Shown: positions 1-6,264 of the stretch, piece by piece
Layout of the letters: the number at the start of each line of letters is the position of its first letter
Numbering within the stretch: the first letter of the stretch is position 1
Source: Candidatus Omnitrophota bacterium
Lineage (GTDB): Bacteria; Omnitrophota; Omnitrophia; Omnitrophales; Danuiimicrobiaceae
DNA length: 6,808 nucleotides
Direction of reading: 5' to 3'
NCBI GenBank assembly: GCA_016206945.1
Contig: JACQQP010000115.1
Location: 1-6,808, forward strand
Notes under the pieces: model-generated
What the model was told of the DNA's origin: nothing
The model's input: the letters and a program-made list of their open reading frames with translations, nothing else
Database searches by the model: none
Made by a program: the position numbers and the translations under genes

Positions 1-1062
1 CATGTAACCATAGCGGAAATAAAAATCTCGAATGCGCTGCATCTCCTCGGCCAAACCCTGCTGGGAAAAGGTCATGCCCGGGAGAATTTCAAGCCGCTGC
101 CAAATCTCGCTCTCAGGAAGAATCTTCGCGCCCTTGATTTCAATCCGCCCCGCCTGATATTGTTTTCCTTCGTCAATCTGAATTTTGATTATGATTTTCC
201 CTTTCGCTTCATCATATTCAAAATCGTGGCTTACGCGAACATCCAAAAACCCGTTGGCTTGATAGAAAGCAGCGAGATGGTCCAAATCATCTTCAAACTT
301 CTCATCGCGAAATGTGCCAAATCGAAAAAGCAAAAGATTCCGCGGTTTCGTCTTCATTAATTTGAGGAGTCGCCGCGGCTTAAAGGATTGATTGCCTTCA
401 AATGAAACTTTTCCCACTCGAAATTTTGCTCCTTCGGTAATGGACACAATCAAGGTCGCTTCTTTGGTCACGCGGTCTGTGTCCACACGGTATTGGATTT
501 TTACAAAGCGAAAGCCCTTATTTGCGTACCGATCCTTCACTTTGTTGATCCCCTGCTTGATCGAAAATTCATCGAGCGCTTGACCCTCAATGACGCCCAA
601 CTCTTTGCGAATATCGCGTTCCTTAAGCAACTGATTTCCTTCAATCACAATCCGCCGAATAACTGGCTTCTCACTCACCACGACGATGAGACGAACGCCC
701 TCAGCCGTTTCTTCAATGTCAATGCGAATGTCTTGAAAAAAGCCGGTACCATAAAGCCGTTTCACATCTTCGTTCACCATCTGCTGAGTCAAATCAGCAC
801 CCGGTCGCAACCTCATGTTATTGAGGATGGTACTCGTACTCACCGCTTGATTTCCCCGCACATCCACGCGGATCACTTTAAATTGGCGCTCCCGCGGTTC
901 AGTACTTTTCTCCTTGGTTGGAGCACTTGACGTATCCGCTTCGCCACTTTGATTTTCCGGCCGCACTTTTTCATCTTCCGTCTGGGCAAAGATAGGTCGA
1001 GAGATGAAGAAACACCCCAACACCAAGGGTGCCAGAATCAGAAGGAAACGAGTCAAGCGCAT
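1..1062 (-). CDS. bamA: Outer membrane protein assembly factor BamA, N-terminal part (POTRA domains); C-terminus beyond the window
   Basis: I translated this by hand from the ATG at 1062. The frame stays open for 354 codons to the left edge, so the C-terminal beta-barrel is outside the window. BamA is the Omp85-family core of the machine that folds beta-barrel proteins into the outer membrane; its POTRA domains sit in the periplasm. Residues 1-26 look like a signal peptide (basic MRLTR, hydrophobic stretch, possible cleavage after IFA). Residues 27-60 form a charged Glu/Lys/Ser/Thr linker. Four POTRA repeats follow at about 62-132, 133-211, 213-300 and 302 onward, each opening with a strand such as VIRVDVRGNQ, VIRRIVIEGNQ, VGKVSFEGNQ or AGRIEIKGAK. 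POTRA1 has the typical LYGTGFFQDIRI segment. The gene begins 19 nt after the dnaB stop with only a weak Shine-Dalgarno (TTGAG), so it is probably transcribed with dnaB. LVLGC at 13-17 resembles a lipobox, but BamA proteins are not lipoproteins. Confidence 0.93.
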   Translation of the reverse strand, partial: MRLTRFLLILAPLVLGCFFISRPIFAQTEDEKVRPENQSGEADTSSAPTKEKSTEPRERQFKVIRVDVRGNQAVSTSTILNNMRLRPGADLTQQMVNEDVKRLYGTGFFQDIRIDIEETAEGVRLIVVVSEKPVIRRIVIEGNQLLKERDIRKELGVIEGQALDEFSIKQGINKVKDRYANKGFRFVKIQYRVDTDRVTKEATLIVSITEGAKFRVGKVSFEGNQSFKPRRLLKLMKTKPRNLLLFRFGTFRDEKFEDDLDHLAAFYQANGFLDVRVSHDFEYDEAKGKIIIKIQIDEGKQYQAGRIEIKGAKILPESEIWQRLEILPGMTFSQQGLAEEMQRIRDFYFRYGYM

Positions 1063-1081
1063 CGGCTCAAATAAAAATCAG

Positions 1082-2440
1082 TTAATAAATTCCTGGTTCC
1101 TCGCGACGAAACTCCGGATTATCAAATCGGGTCCATTCCTTCAAAAAGATTAAATCAATAGAACCCGTCGGGCCGTTTCGTTGCTTCGCAATAATGGCCT
1201 CCGCGCGGTTTCTATTTTCCTCCGATGGGTGATAGTACTCCTCCCTAAAAAGGAACACTACCAGATCGGCATCCTGTTCGATCGCGCCAGACTCCCTCAA
1301 ATCTGAAAGTTGAGGACGGTTTCCCGTGCGTGACTCGACGGCACGCGACAGCTGACTAATGGCGATGACAGGAACGCGAAGCTCTCTTGCAAGCGCCTTC
1401 AACGAACGTGAAATTTCCGTAATTTCCTGCTGACGGTTCTCTGCTCGTCCTGCGCCTTCCAACAATTGAAGGTAATCGACGATGACGAGTTCAATCGCGT
1501 GCTGAGCCTTAAGGCGGCGCGCTTTGGCGCGAAGTTCAAGCGCATTCAAAACTGGCGAGTCGTCAATAAAAAGCGGCGCTTCAGAAAGTTTACCCGCCGC
1601 ACTGGTCAGTTTGGGCCAATCCGAATGGGAGAGATATCCCGTCCGAACTTTCTGGGCATCCACACGCGCGTGGGAACAAAGCATCCTTTGGACCAGCTGT
1701 TCCTTACTCATTTCTACGGAAAAAAACGCGATCGGTTTCCCTAGAACCACGCTGGCATGCTCCGCGATGCCACACACAAAGGCGGATTTCCCCATCGACG
1801 GCCGACCTGCAATTACAACCAAATCAGAAGCTTGAAGCCCCGCCGTTTTCGTATCAAACTCGTGAAAACCGGTCGCTAAACCCGTAACATGCTCTTTGCG
1901 TTGATAGAGCCGATCAATCGCTTCGATCGAATCTTTAATAATTTCTCCCATGCGTATGAATTTACCTTCGATCCGATGCTGGCCGATATCGAAAATCATT
2001 CGCTCGGCATGATCCAGAATCTGTCCACCCTCAACCGTGGAATCAAAACTCTCTTGAATAATTTGAGTGGCCGTCGAAATCAAGCGACGCAGAAGTGCTT
2101 TTTCCTTTACGATCCGCGCGTGGTGGTCAAAATTAGCGGCGGTGGCCACTGAAACCGTCAACTGGGTCAGATAACTGGCACCGCCGATGGCCTCAAGCTG
2201 CTTGCGCCTCCTGAGTTCCTCCGTCACGGTAATCAGATCAATCGCCTGATTGCGATCAAAGAGCCCAACCATAGAGGAAAAAATAAGTTGGTGAGCTTCG
2301 GTGTAGAAAAAAGAATCTTCGAGAAGTTCTATGGCACGAAAAACAGCGTCGGGCGAAAAAAGCATGGCCCCCAAAACGCTCATCTCGGCTTCTAAATTTT
2401 GGGGTGGAATCTTTTCGACAAGGCTTTCTTGAATGTCCAT
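1082..2440 (-). CDS. dnaB: Replicative DNA helicase DnaB
   Basis: Hexameric 5'-3' helicase that unwinds the replication fork and recruits primase. The 452-aa product has the family's normal length. The N-terminal domain (about 9-110) opens with IPPQNLEAEMSVLGAML, typical of DnaB. A linker follows, then the RecA-like motor from about 185. The motor shows Walker A GRPSMGKS (212-219), the catalytic Glu of SVEMS (243), Walker B around LVIVDYLQL (318-326), SQLSR (362-366), DLRESGAIEQDAD (380-392) and KQRNGPTG (419-426) with the arginine-finger region. There is no intein. The frame stays open upstream to an ATG at 2587, but those 49 extra codons overlap the conserved end of rplI and do not look like DnaB, so I chose the ATG at 2440, 22 nt after the rplI stop. 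No clear Shine-Dalgarno precedes it, so translation may be coupled to rplI. Confidence 0.97.
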   Translation of the reverse strand: MDIQESLVEKIPPQNLEAEMSVLGAMLFSPDAVFRAIELLEDSFFYTEAHQLIFSSMVGLFDRNQAIDLITVTEELRRRKQLEAIGGASYLTQLTVSVATAANFDHHARIVKEKALLRRLISTATQIIQESFDSTVEGGQILDHAERMIFDIGQHRIEGKFIRMGEIIKDSIEAIDRLYQRKEHVTGLATGFHEFDTKTAGLQASDLVVIAGRPSMGKSAFVCGIAEHASVVLGKPIAFFSVEMSKEQLVQRMLCSHARVDAQKVRTGYLSHSDWPKLTSAAGKLSEAPLFIDDSPVLNALELRAKARRLKAQHAIELVIVDYLQLLEGAGRAENRQQEITEISRSLKALARELRVPVIAISQLSRAVESRTGNRPQLSDLRESGAIEQDADLVVFLFREEYYHPSEENRNRAEAIIAKQRNGPTGSIDLIFLKEWTRFDNPEFRREEPGIY

Positions 2441-2462
2441 GAATTTTTTCAGAATAGGAAGA

Positions 2463-2906
2463 TCAAGCTTGGGCCACGATGACTTTGAGTTGAACCTCAA
2501 CTTCGGAATGAAGTCTGATATGGACTCGATACTCGCCGAGCTGGTGAATCGGTTCTGCCAAATCAATTTTCCGCTTGTCGACTTCAAAACCTTCTTTTCG
2601 AAGAGCGGCGTCGATATCTTGGCGAGTCACAGAACCGAAGAGCTTTCCCTCGGTGCCCACTTTGGCTTTAAGAACACAGGTCCAGGCGCCAATTCGTTCC
2701 GCCAACTTTGAAGCCGTTTCTTTCTCTTGCAAACGCTTTTCTTCGGCACGTTTCTTTTTTGCCTCAAGAAACCGAAGACCGCCTTCCGTCACAGGTACGG
2801 CAAGCTGTCTTGGAATCAAATAATTACGCGAAAAACCGTCACGAACTTTCACCCGCTCGCCCGCCTTTCCCAATTTGTCCACATCCTGCATCAAAATGAC
2901 TTCCAC
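2463..2906 (-). CDS. rplI: 50S ribosomal protein L9
   Basis: Structural protein of the large ribosomal subunit that binds 23S rRNA near the L1 stalk and reaches out from the ribosome. The 147-aa product is full length. The N-terminal rRNA-binding domain carries the L9 signature region (MEVILMQDVDKLGK, then GFSRNYLIPRQLA). A long Lys/Glu-rich connecting helix spans about 42-75. The C-terminal domain includes GKLFGSVTRQDI and the strand-rich end EVQLKVIVA. The start codon is GTG at 2906; no other start fits the family's N-terminus. Its GGAG Shine-Dalgarno lies in the last codons of rpsR, 9 nt before the GTG, and the gap after the rpsR stop is only 6 nt, which implies coupled translation. Third ribosomal gene of the rpsF operon. 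Confidence 0.97.
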   Translation of the reverse strand: MEVILMQDVDKLGKAGERVKVRDGFSRNYLIPRQLAVPVTEGGLRFLEAKKKRAEEKRLQEKETASKLAERIGAWTCVLKAKVGTEGKLFGSVTRQDIDAALRKEGFEVDKRKIDLAEPIHQLGEYRVHIRLHSEVEVQLKVIVAQA

Positions 2907-2912
2907 GATTGC

Positions 2913-3197
2913 TCACTCCATTTGAAATGCCACCAAAGCGCTATGACGACATCGCTTAATCGCACGAGCCAAAAGACGCTGATGTTTGGAACAATTACCC
3001 GTTATGCGCCTCGGAATGATCTTGCCTTTTTCCGTAAGAAATTTCTGGATGACCTCTACCTCTTTATAATCAACGAGAGGTACTTTATCCGTACAAAACC
3101 GACAGACTCTTTTACGAAACACGCGCGGCCGATCCCGGTCTCTTCCGCCCGCACGTTCACCCCTGCGCCCATCTTCACGTCGAGGCATTTCCCTCAT
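2913..3197 (-). CDS. rpsR: 30S ribosomal protein S18, zinc-binding (C+) type
   Basis: Small-subunit protein that binds 16S rRNA as a heterodimer with S6, whose gene is in the same operon. The 94-aa product has an Arg/Asp/Gly-rich N-terminal tail (1-30). The S18 core follows: LVDYKEVEVIQKFL, GKIIPRRITGNCSKHQR, LARAIKRCRHSALVAF. Cys32 and Cys35 (CRFC) with Cys69 and His72 (CSKH) form a likely zinc site, as in the C+ versions of S18. E. coli and B. subtilis S18 lack this complete set. Cys83 is an additional cysteine. The ATG at 3197 is preceded by GGAAGG at good spacing. A second in-frame ATG three codons later is less well placed. The gap after ssb is 43 nt, the longest in the operon, and contains no recognisable terminator. 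Confidence 0.96.
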   Translation of the reverse strand: MREMPRREDGRRGERAGGRDRDRPRVFRKRVCRFCTDKVPLVDYKEVEVIQKFLTEKGKIIPRRITGNCSKHQRLLARAIKRCRHSALVAFQME

Positions 3198-3240
3198 CGC
3201 TTACCCTTCCCACTCTGTTTCTGATCGATTGGATGATCTC

Positions 3241-3726
3241 TCAAAACGGCACTTCATCGCCAGAAGGCAATTCCGGTTTCGATGCTCCGACAGAGCCGCC
3301 CTTTGCTTCGGAACTGAGCGTGTCATCAATAATTTGTTCCTCGCCGGCAGGCAGGCGCTCTGATATTTCCTCGGGTTCTGCCGGTTTCGCGCTACCGCGC
3401 CCTAAAAATTGCACGTTTTGGGCAACGACCTCAATCGTACTGCGTTTGGTTCCGTCAGGGGCATCCCAGCTCCGACTTTGGAGACGGCCTTCCACAAAAA
3501 CAGGACTTCCCTTTCGAAGATATTCATGACACACTTCCGCTCGCTTCGCCCAGACGACAATACGAATAAAATTGGCTTCTTCTTTTTTCTCGCCCGTGCT
3601 TGCCACATAAGTCCGATTGACCGCAAGGGTAAACGTGGTCACCGCTTGGCCAGAAGGAATATAGCGAAGTTCGGGGTCGCGCGTGAGATTGCCGATTAAT
3701 AAAACACGATTTAAATTTGCTGCCAT
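3241..3726 (-). CDS. ssb: Single-stranded DNA-binding protein
   Basis: Binds and protects single-stranded DNA in replication, recombination and repair, and recruits partner proteins through its C-terminal tip. The 161-aa product has an OB-fold at about 1-110, seen in NRVLLIGNLTRDPELRY, FTLAVNR, FIRIVVWAKRAE and the G-R-L-Q-S-R-S-W strand (80-87). Trp59 and Trp87 are candidate base-stacking residues. A disordered Pro/Glu/Gly/Ser linker spans about 111-155. The protein ends in GDEVPF, a good match to the acidic -DDIPF interaction tip, so the gene is intact. The ATG at 3726 lies 11 nt after the rpsF stop, and its likely Shine-Dalgarno (AAAGG, 8 nt upstream) overlaps that stop codon. Its place between the S6 and S18 genes is the classical bacterial arrangement. 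Confidence 0.97.
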   Translation of the reverse strand: MAANLNRVLLIGNLTRDPELRYIPSGQAVTTFTLAVNRTYVASTGEKKEEANFIRIVVWAKRAEVCHEYLRKGSPVFVEGRLQSRSWDAPDGTKRSTIEVVAQNVQFLGRGSAKPAEPEEISERLPAGEEQIIDDTLSSEAKGGSVGASKPELPSGDEVPF

Positions 3727-3737
3727 CAGGACAACCT

Positions 3738-4088
3738 TTATCTTTTTCCAGTCGTTGAAAGCACTTGACTTTGACTCGGTTTCGAGCGCAAAAGCTTGCC
3801 CGCTTTCAATTTCTTAGTGATGGTGAATTTCAAAATATCTTCCGTAAGCTGAAGTGCCTGCTTGAGAGCATCTATTTTTTCAGGAGGTAATTCGAACGCA
3901 AAAGAAACAAAATAACCTTCTTTTGCTTTCTTAAGGGAATAACCCGTGAGACGCTTTCCAAGCTCACTGCGATTTAAGACTTTTCCCCCATGTTTTCGGA
4001 CTGCTTCTTCAAATAAAGTCTTTCCCCCTTGAAGTGCCGCACTTGCTCCCAGAGAGGAAAAAATGACCAAAGCCTCATACCCTCTCAA
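3738..4088 (-). CDS. rpsF: 30S ribosomal protein S6
   Basis: Small-subunit protein that pairs with S18 on the platform of the 30S subunit. The 116-aa product shows S6 hallmarks: an MRGYEALVIF start resembling the family's MRxYE opening, the GGKVLNRSELGKRLTGY region (34-50), KEGYFVSFAFEL (57-67), and a helix ending in LTEDILKFTI (81-90). The tail (95-116) is basic and Ser-rich. The start is TTG at 4088, 9 nt after a strong AAGGAGG. An ATG at 4095 lies too close to the Shine-Dalgarno and out of frame; it meets a TGA after six codons. A one-base indel in the GGG at 4078-4080 would join that ATG to the S6 frame, so a sequence error or frameshift cannot be fully excluded. First gene of the operon. 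Confidence 0.94.
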   Translation of the reverse strand: MRGYEALVIFSSLGASAALQGGKTLFEEAVRKHGGKVLNRSELGKRLTGYSLKKAKEGYFVSFAFELPPEKIDALKQALQLTEDILKFTITKKLKAGKLLRSKPSQSQVLSTTGKR

Positions 4089-4097
4089 AACGCATTT

Positions 4098-4104
4098 CCT
4101 CCTT
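4098..4104 (-). promoter_or_regulatory. Ribosome binding site of rpsF
   Basis: AAGGAGG on the minus strand, almost fully complementary to the 16S rRNA tail. It is 9 nt from the TTG at 4088 and only 2 nt from the out-of-frame ATG at 4095. That spacing supports TTG as the real start. Confidence 0.8.
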
Positions 4105-4161
4105 CTATTAATCCCTTTATCCCTTATTTAAAACCAGAGACTTTCCGGCAAAAAGTAATGA

Positions 4162-4190
4162 ATTCTAACACGATTCAGCTGAGACGACAA
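4162..4190 (-). promoter_or_regulatory. Sigma70-type extended -10 promoter of the rpsF operon
   Basis: On the minus strand there is a -35-like TTGTCG (4190-4185, four of six consensus bases). A 17-nt spacer follows, then a -10 TAGAAT (4167-4162, five of six bases). A TG lies one base before the -10, giving an extended -10. Transcription would start near 4155, leaving a leader of about 65 nt before the rpsF TTG. No other convincing promoter lies ahead of the operon. The call rests on pattern and position only. Confidence 0.65.
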
Positions 4191-4192
4191 TC

Positions 4193-4213
4193 TCTTAAAT
4201 ACTTGTCTTAAAT
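4193..4213. repeat. Short direct repeat upstream of the rpsF promoter
   Basis: TCTTAAAT occurs at 4193-4200 and again at 4206-4213, a spacing of 13 bases. The pair ends three bases upstream of the -35 box. It could be an AT-rich upstream promoter element or a regulator site, or chance in AT-rich DNA. Confidence 0.4.
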
Positions 4214-4281
4214 CCTAACTCTGGACGAGCGACCATGGCATGCTTACCGTAGAGAAGGAGTGTTAAACTTCCTTTTCGTAG

Positions 4282-4320
4282 AGGTCCCCAATATAAACAG
4301 TTTTCTGAATAAAGGGGCCT
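4282..4320. repeat. Imperfect inverted repeat in the intergenic region
   Basis: AGG-T-CCCC (4282-4289) pairs with GGGG-CCT (4314-4320) through seven base pairs with one bulged T. Inside it, CAG-TTTT-CTG (4298-4307) can form a second small stem, separated by AT-rich internal loops. It lies about 50 bases beyond the glycosyltransferase stop. Neither strand shows the uridine run of an intrinsic terminator directly after the stem, so its role is open: perhaps a factor-assisted 3' end or a protein-binding site. Confidence 0.45.
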
Positions 4321-4366
4321 TCATCGAATGGCTCATTGTCTCAATTACCTACGCCTCGCAATTTTA

Positions 4367-5950
4367 TCATTGAAGTTCCCCTCTGTGGAGAGAAAGAAGA
4401 TTAAGATTTTGACGAGGTGCCGTGTAATCCGGTTTAAGTTGAATCGCCCGTTCGTAATGTCGGGCTGCTTCCTCCGTCCTTCCCATTTGGACAAGGACGC
4501 TCGCAAACCCGTTATGCGCTTCCGCGCTATAAGGGTTTAACCGAAGCGCAGTCAAAAAATGATCAATCGCCTCGTCAAACCGCCCTTCTTGACCGAGCGC
4601 CATACCAAGGTTCGTATGGACACCTGCGAAGTCAGGTTTTAAACGAACTGCCTCTTGATAATGCGCGATTGCTCGAGGCCAATTTCCATGCTGCACGAAA
4701 ATATTTCCCAAACTATCATGCGCGAGCCATGAACGGGGATTGTGCTTGACAGTATCCTGCCACATGGTTTCTTCATTCCGGTAGACATGGGCACGACGCC
4801 AGGTAAGCGCTGCCAGAAGAATTAAAATCAGGAACGAAATAATCAGGCGAATTACAAACTGCTTCCGACTGTTCCATACAATCGACGCAACAAGAGCAAT
4901 CGGGGATATATTCGCAATATACTGAAAATGGTCAGCGACAAATGAAAAACGCATAAAATAAACATTAAAAAAACCAAGCACTGGGAAAAGCGAAACCACA
5001 AAGTAAGTCCATGTAACAAGAAGATGTTTTCCCCATTTCGTTGTCCTGCGGAAGTATAGGAAAAGGAAAGTCAGTAAAACGCCAATTGCGCCCCAGTAAA
5101 ACTCAACTCGGCCGGGATTAAGTGGCCACCGCTCATAAACAAAAACGAGAGGATTTGGCCAAATAATCTTGGAAAGATAAAACCATACTGCTTTTCCTGC
5201 AACACCAACCCGTTCCAACCAAGAAAGCGACCAATCTAATCCAGTCGCGCCTGCATGAGTCAATTGCTCCCAAATGGTCCAGCCTGCAGCAACGATGGAG
5301 AGGGCGAAAAAAGGGAGCGTCAAGAAAACATGTTCTTTTTTCCATATACCGTCACGCCACCACATCAACAATAAGAGGATCATGGGCAACATCACAGTCG
5401 CAGTTTTACTTAAAAGCGAAAGACTAAAGAAAAGAAGCGACGCTCCATACCAAATCAGTTTCTTCTTTGGGCGACCGGCATAGAAATGATCGAAACTCGC
5501 GATCGAAAGCAAATAAAAGAGTGAGGACTGCACATTCTTAAGTTCCGTGATCCACGCCACGGATTCGACGTGAACCGGGTGGAGCACAAAGAGGGCGGCC
5601 GCAAAGCGAGCGCCAGGAATTTTTAAGTCCGCCAGCAACGCCCAAAAAAGAATCGCATTCACGCTGTGAAGAATGACATTGAGAACATGATAGGGAAAGG
5701 GATTCAAACCCCATAGACGCCGTCCGATCCAAAAAGTAGTAGACGTCAGGGGATAATTAAACGCCTCCGGCGACGTCCAAATCGTCTTGAGCCCTTCGAG
5801 GTCCTTCATATGAGGATTTTCAACAAGATGGGGATAATCGTCCCAAATAAAACCACCATTCAAAGCCGGCGAATAGCAAGCGAAAGCAAGACTTAGGATG
5901 AAAGAAGAAAAGAGCAAGAATTGAAAGAACCTGCTGCACCTCCGGCTCAT
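4367..5950 (-). CDS. Multi-pass membrane glycosyltransferase (GT-C, TMTC-like) with C-terminal TPR repeats
   Basis: Probable inner-membrane glycosyltransferase of the GT-C fold, resembling bacterial relatives of the TMTC protein O-mannosyltransferases. Such enzymes move a sugar from a polyprenyl-phosphate donor; acceptor and sugar are unknown here. In 527-aa numbering, a first membrane segment (9-25) is followed by GGFIWDDYPHLVENP, whose Asp pair (37-38) is a likely catalytic or metal-binding site. Further motifs are HPVHVESVAWITELKNV (124-140) and FVADHFQYIANI (337-348), among roughly ten hydrophobic segments. Three TPR units follow at about 407-440, 441-474 and 475-508, ending in typical AVRLKP, ALRLNP and AIQLKP. 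The frame opens at GTG 6013, and an ATG lies at 5989. I prefer ATG 5950 because GAGGAG lies 12 nt upstream and the first membrane segment follows at once. It is 62 nt behind the 83-aa gene and probably in its operon. Confidence 0.85.
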   Translation of the reverse strand: MSRRCSRFFQFLLFSSFILSLAFACYSPALNGGFIWDDYPHLVENPHMKDLEGLKTIWTSPEAFNYPLTSTTFWIGRRLWGLNPFPYHVLNVILHSVNAILFWALLADLKIPGARFAAALFVLHPVHVESVAWITELKNVQSSLFYLLSIASFDHFYAGRPKKKLIWYGASLLFFSLSLLSKTATVMLPMILLLLMWWRDGIWKKEHVFLTLPFFALSIVAAGWTIWEQLTHAGATGLDWSLSWLERVGVAGKAVWFYLSKIIWPNPLVFVYERWPLNPGRVEFYWGAIGVLLTFLFLYFRRTTKWGKHLLVTWTYFVVSLFPVLGFFNVYFMRFSFVADHFQYIANISPIALVASIVWNSRKQFVIRLIISFLILILLAALTWRRAHVYRNEETMWQDTVKHNPRSWLAHDSLGNIFVQHGNWPRAIAHYQEAVRLKPDFAGVHTNLGMALGQEGRFDEAIDHFLTALRLNPYSAEAHNGFASVLVQMGRTEEAARHYERAIQLKPDYTAPRQNLNLLSLHRGELQ

Positions 5951-5962
5951 TCCAATAAACAA

Positions 5963-5968
5963 CTCCTC
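5963..5968 (-). promoter_or_regulatory. Likely ribosome binding site deciding the glycosyltransferase start
   Basis: GAGGAG on the minus strand, 12 nt before the ATG at 5950. The spacing is somewhat long. The earlier candidate starts (GTG 6013, ATG 5989) have at best a weak AAAGG or nothing, so this site favours the 5950 start. Confidence 0.5.
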
Positions 5969-6012
5969 TTTATCTCTTACTATTTCCATCGATCTGTATG
6001 CTGTTTTTACCA

Positions 6013-6264
6013 CTAAACAAAGCCTTTGAAGTCTTTCGGGTAATCCTTCGTATGAGTAACTATGACATCCTTAATATCACTTACTTTAAAAGGAATCCCC
6101 TTATAACCATAAACATCCGAGATTTCGCTATCGTTTACAATCAGTACTTTCCTAAAAACCTTTCCGTTCTTCAAAATTACACGCACACATGACCAATCCA
6201 TACCCGTCCGCGGAACATCGTGCACTTTCTTCTGAAGTCTCTTTGGTAGAATCGATTTCTTCAT
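6013..6264 (-). CDS. Small basic protein of unknown function (83 aa)
   Basis: I do not recognise this gene. The 83-aa product has a basic N-terminus (KKSILPKRLQKK, 2-13) and a segment GMDWSC. A strand-rich core follows at about 27-66 (VRVILKNGKVFRKVLIV, GIPFKVSDIKDVIVTH), and the end is Lys/Asp-rich. The alternating hydrophobic pattern suggests a small beta-barrel or SH3-like fold; that is a guess from pattern alone. There is no signal peptide or membrane segment, so it is probably cytoplasmic. The start is the ATG at 6264, which overlaps the upstream TGA as ATGA and has GGAG 6 nt before it. An in-frame TTG at 6276 sits on that ribosome binding site and is not credible. It is co-transcribed with the secreted-protein gene and ends (TAG) 62 nt before the glycosyltransferase start. 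Its base composition looks more AT-rich than that of its upstream partner. Confidence 0.75.
   Translation of the reverse strand: MKKSILPKRLQKKVHDVPRTGMDWSCVRVILKNGKVFRKVLIVNDSEISDVYGYKGIPFKVSDIKDVIVTHTKDYPKDFKGFV

Noticed and set aside
493..930. Plus-strand open frame of 145 codons
   Set aside because: It is antisense to the bamA POTRA region, which is clearly coding on the minus strand; its translation resembles no family and it is a shadow frame.
1466..1835. Two overlapping plus-strand open frames inside dnaB
   Set aside because: They are antisense to the conserved helicase motor motifs; composition alone explains them.
2441..2587. In-frame extension of dnaB by 49 codons to an ATG at 2587
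   Set aside because: It overlaps the conserved end of rplI and its translation has no DnaB similarity; the ATG at 2440 gives a normal-length protein and a normal N-terminus.
2727..3224. Plus-strand open frame of 165 codons
   Set aside because: It spans the antisense of rplI and rpsR, both certain genes, and its translation has no recognisable domain.
4255..4276. Plus-strand hairpin AAGGAGT/ACTTCCTT followed by a short T stretch, as a terminator
   Set aside because: The stem is weak with a bulge, the T stretch is very short, and no plus-strand gene ends there.
4248..4283. CGTAGAG direct repeat at 4248 and 4277
   Set aside because: Seven bases in two copies is within chance for a region of this size and has no link to a promoter element.
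5951..6013. Upstream starts of the glycosyltransferase at GTG 6013 and ATG 5989
   Set aside because: Neither has a good ribosome binding site, and the extra residues are charged with no family resemblance; ATG 5950 has GAGGAG upstream and leads straight into the first membrane segment. GTG 6013, which overlaps the previous stop, remains a minor possibility.
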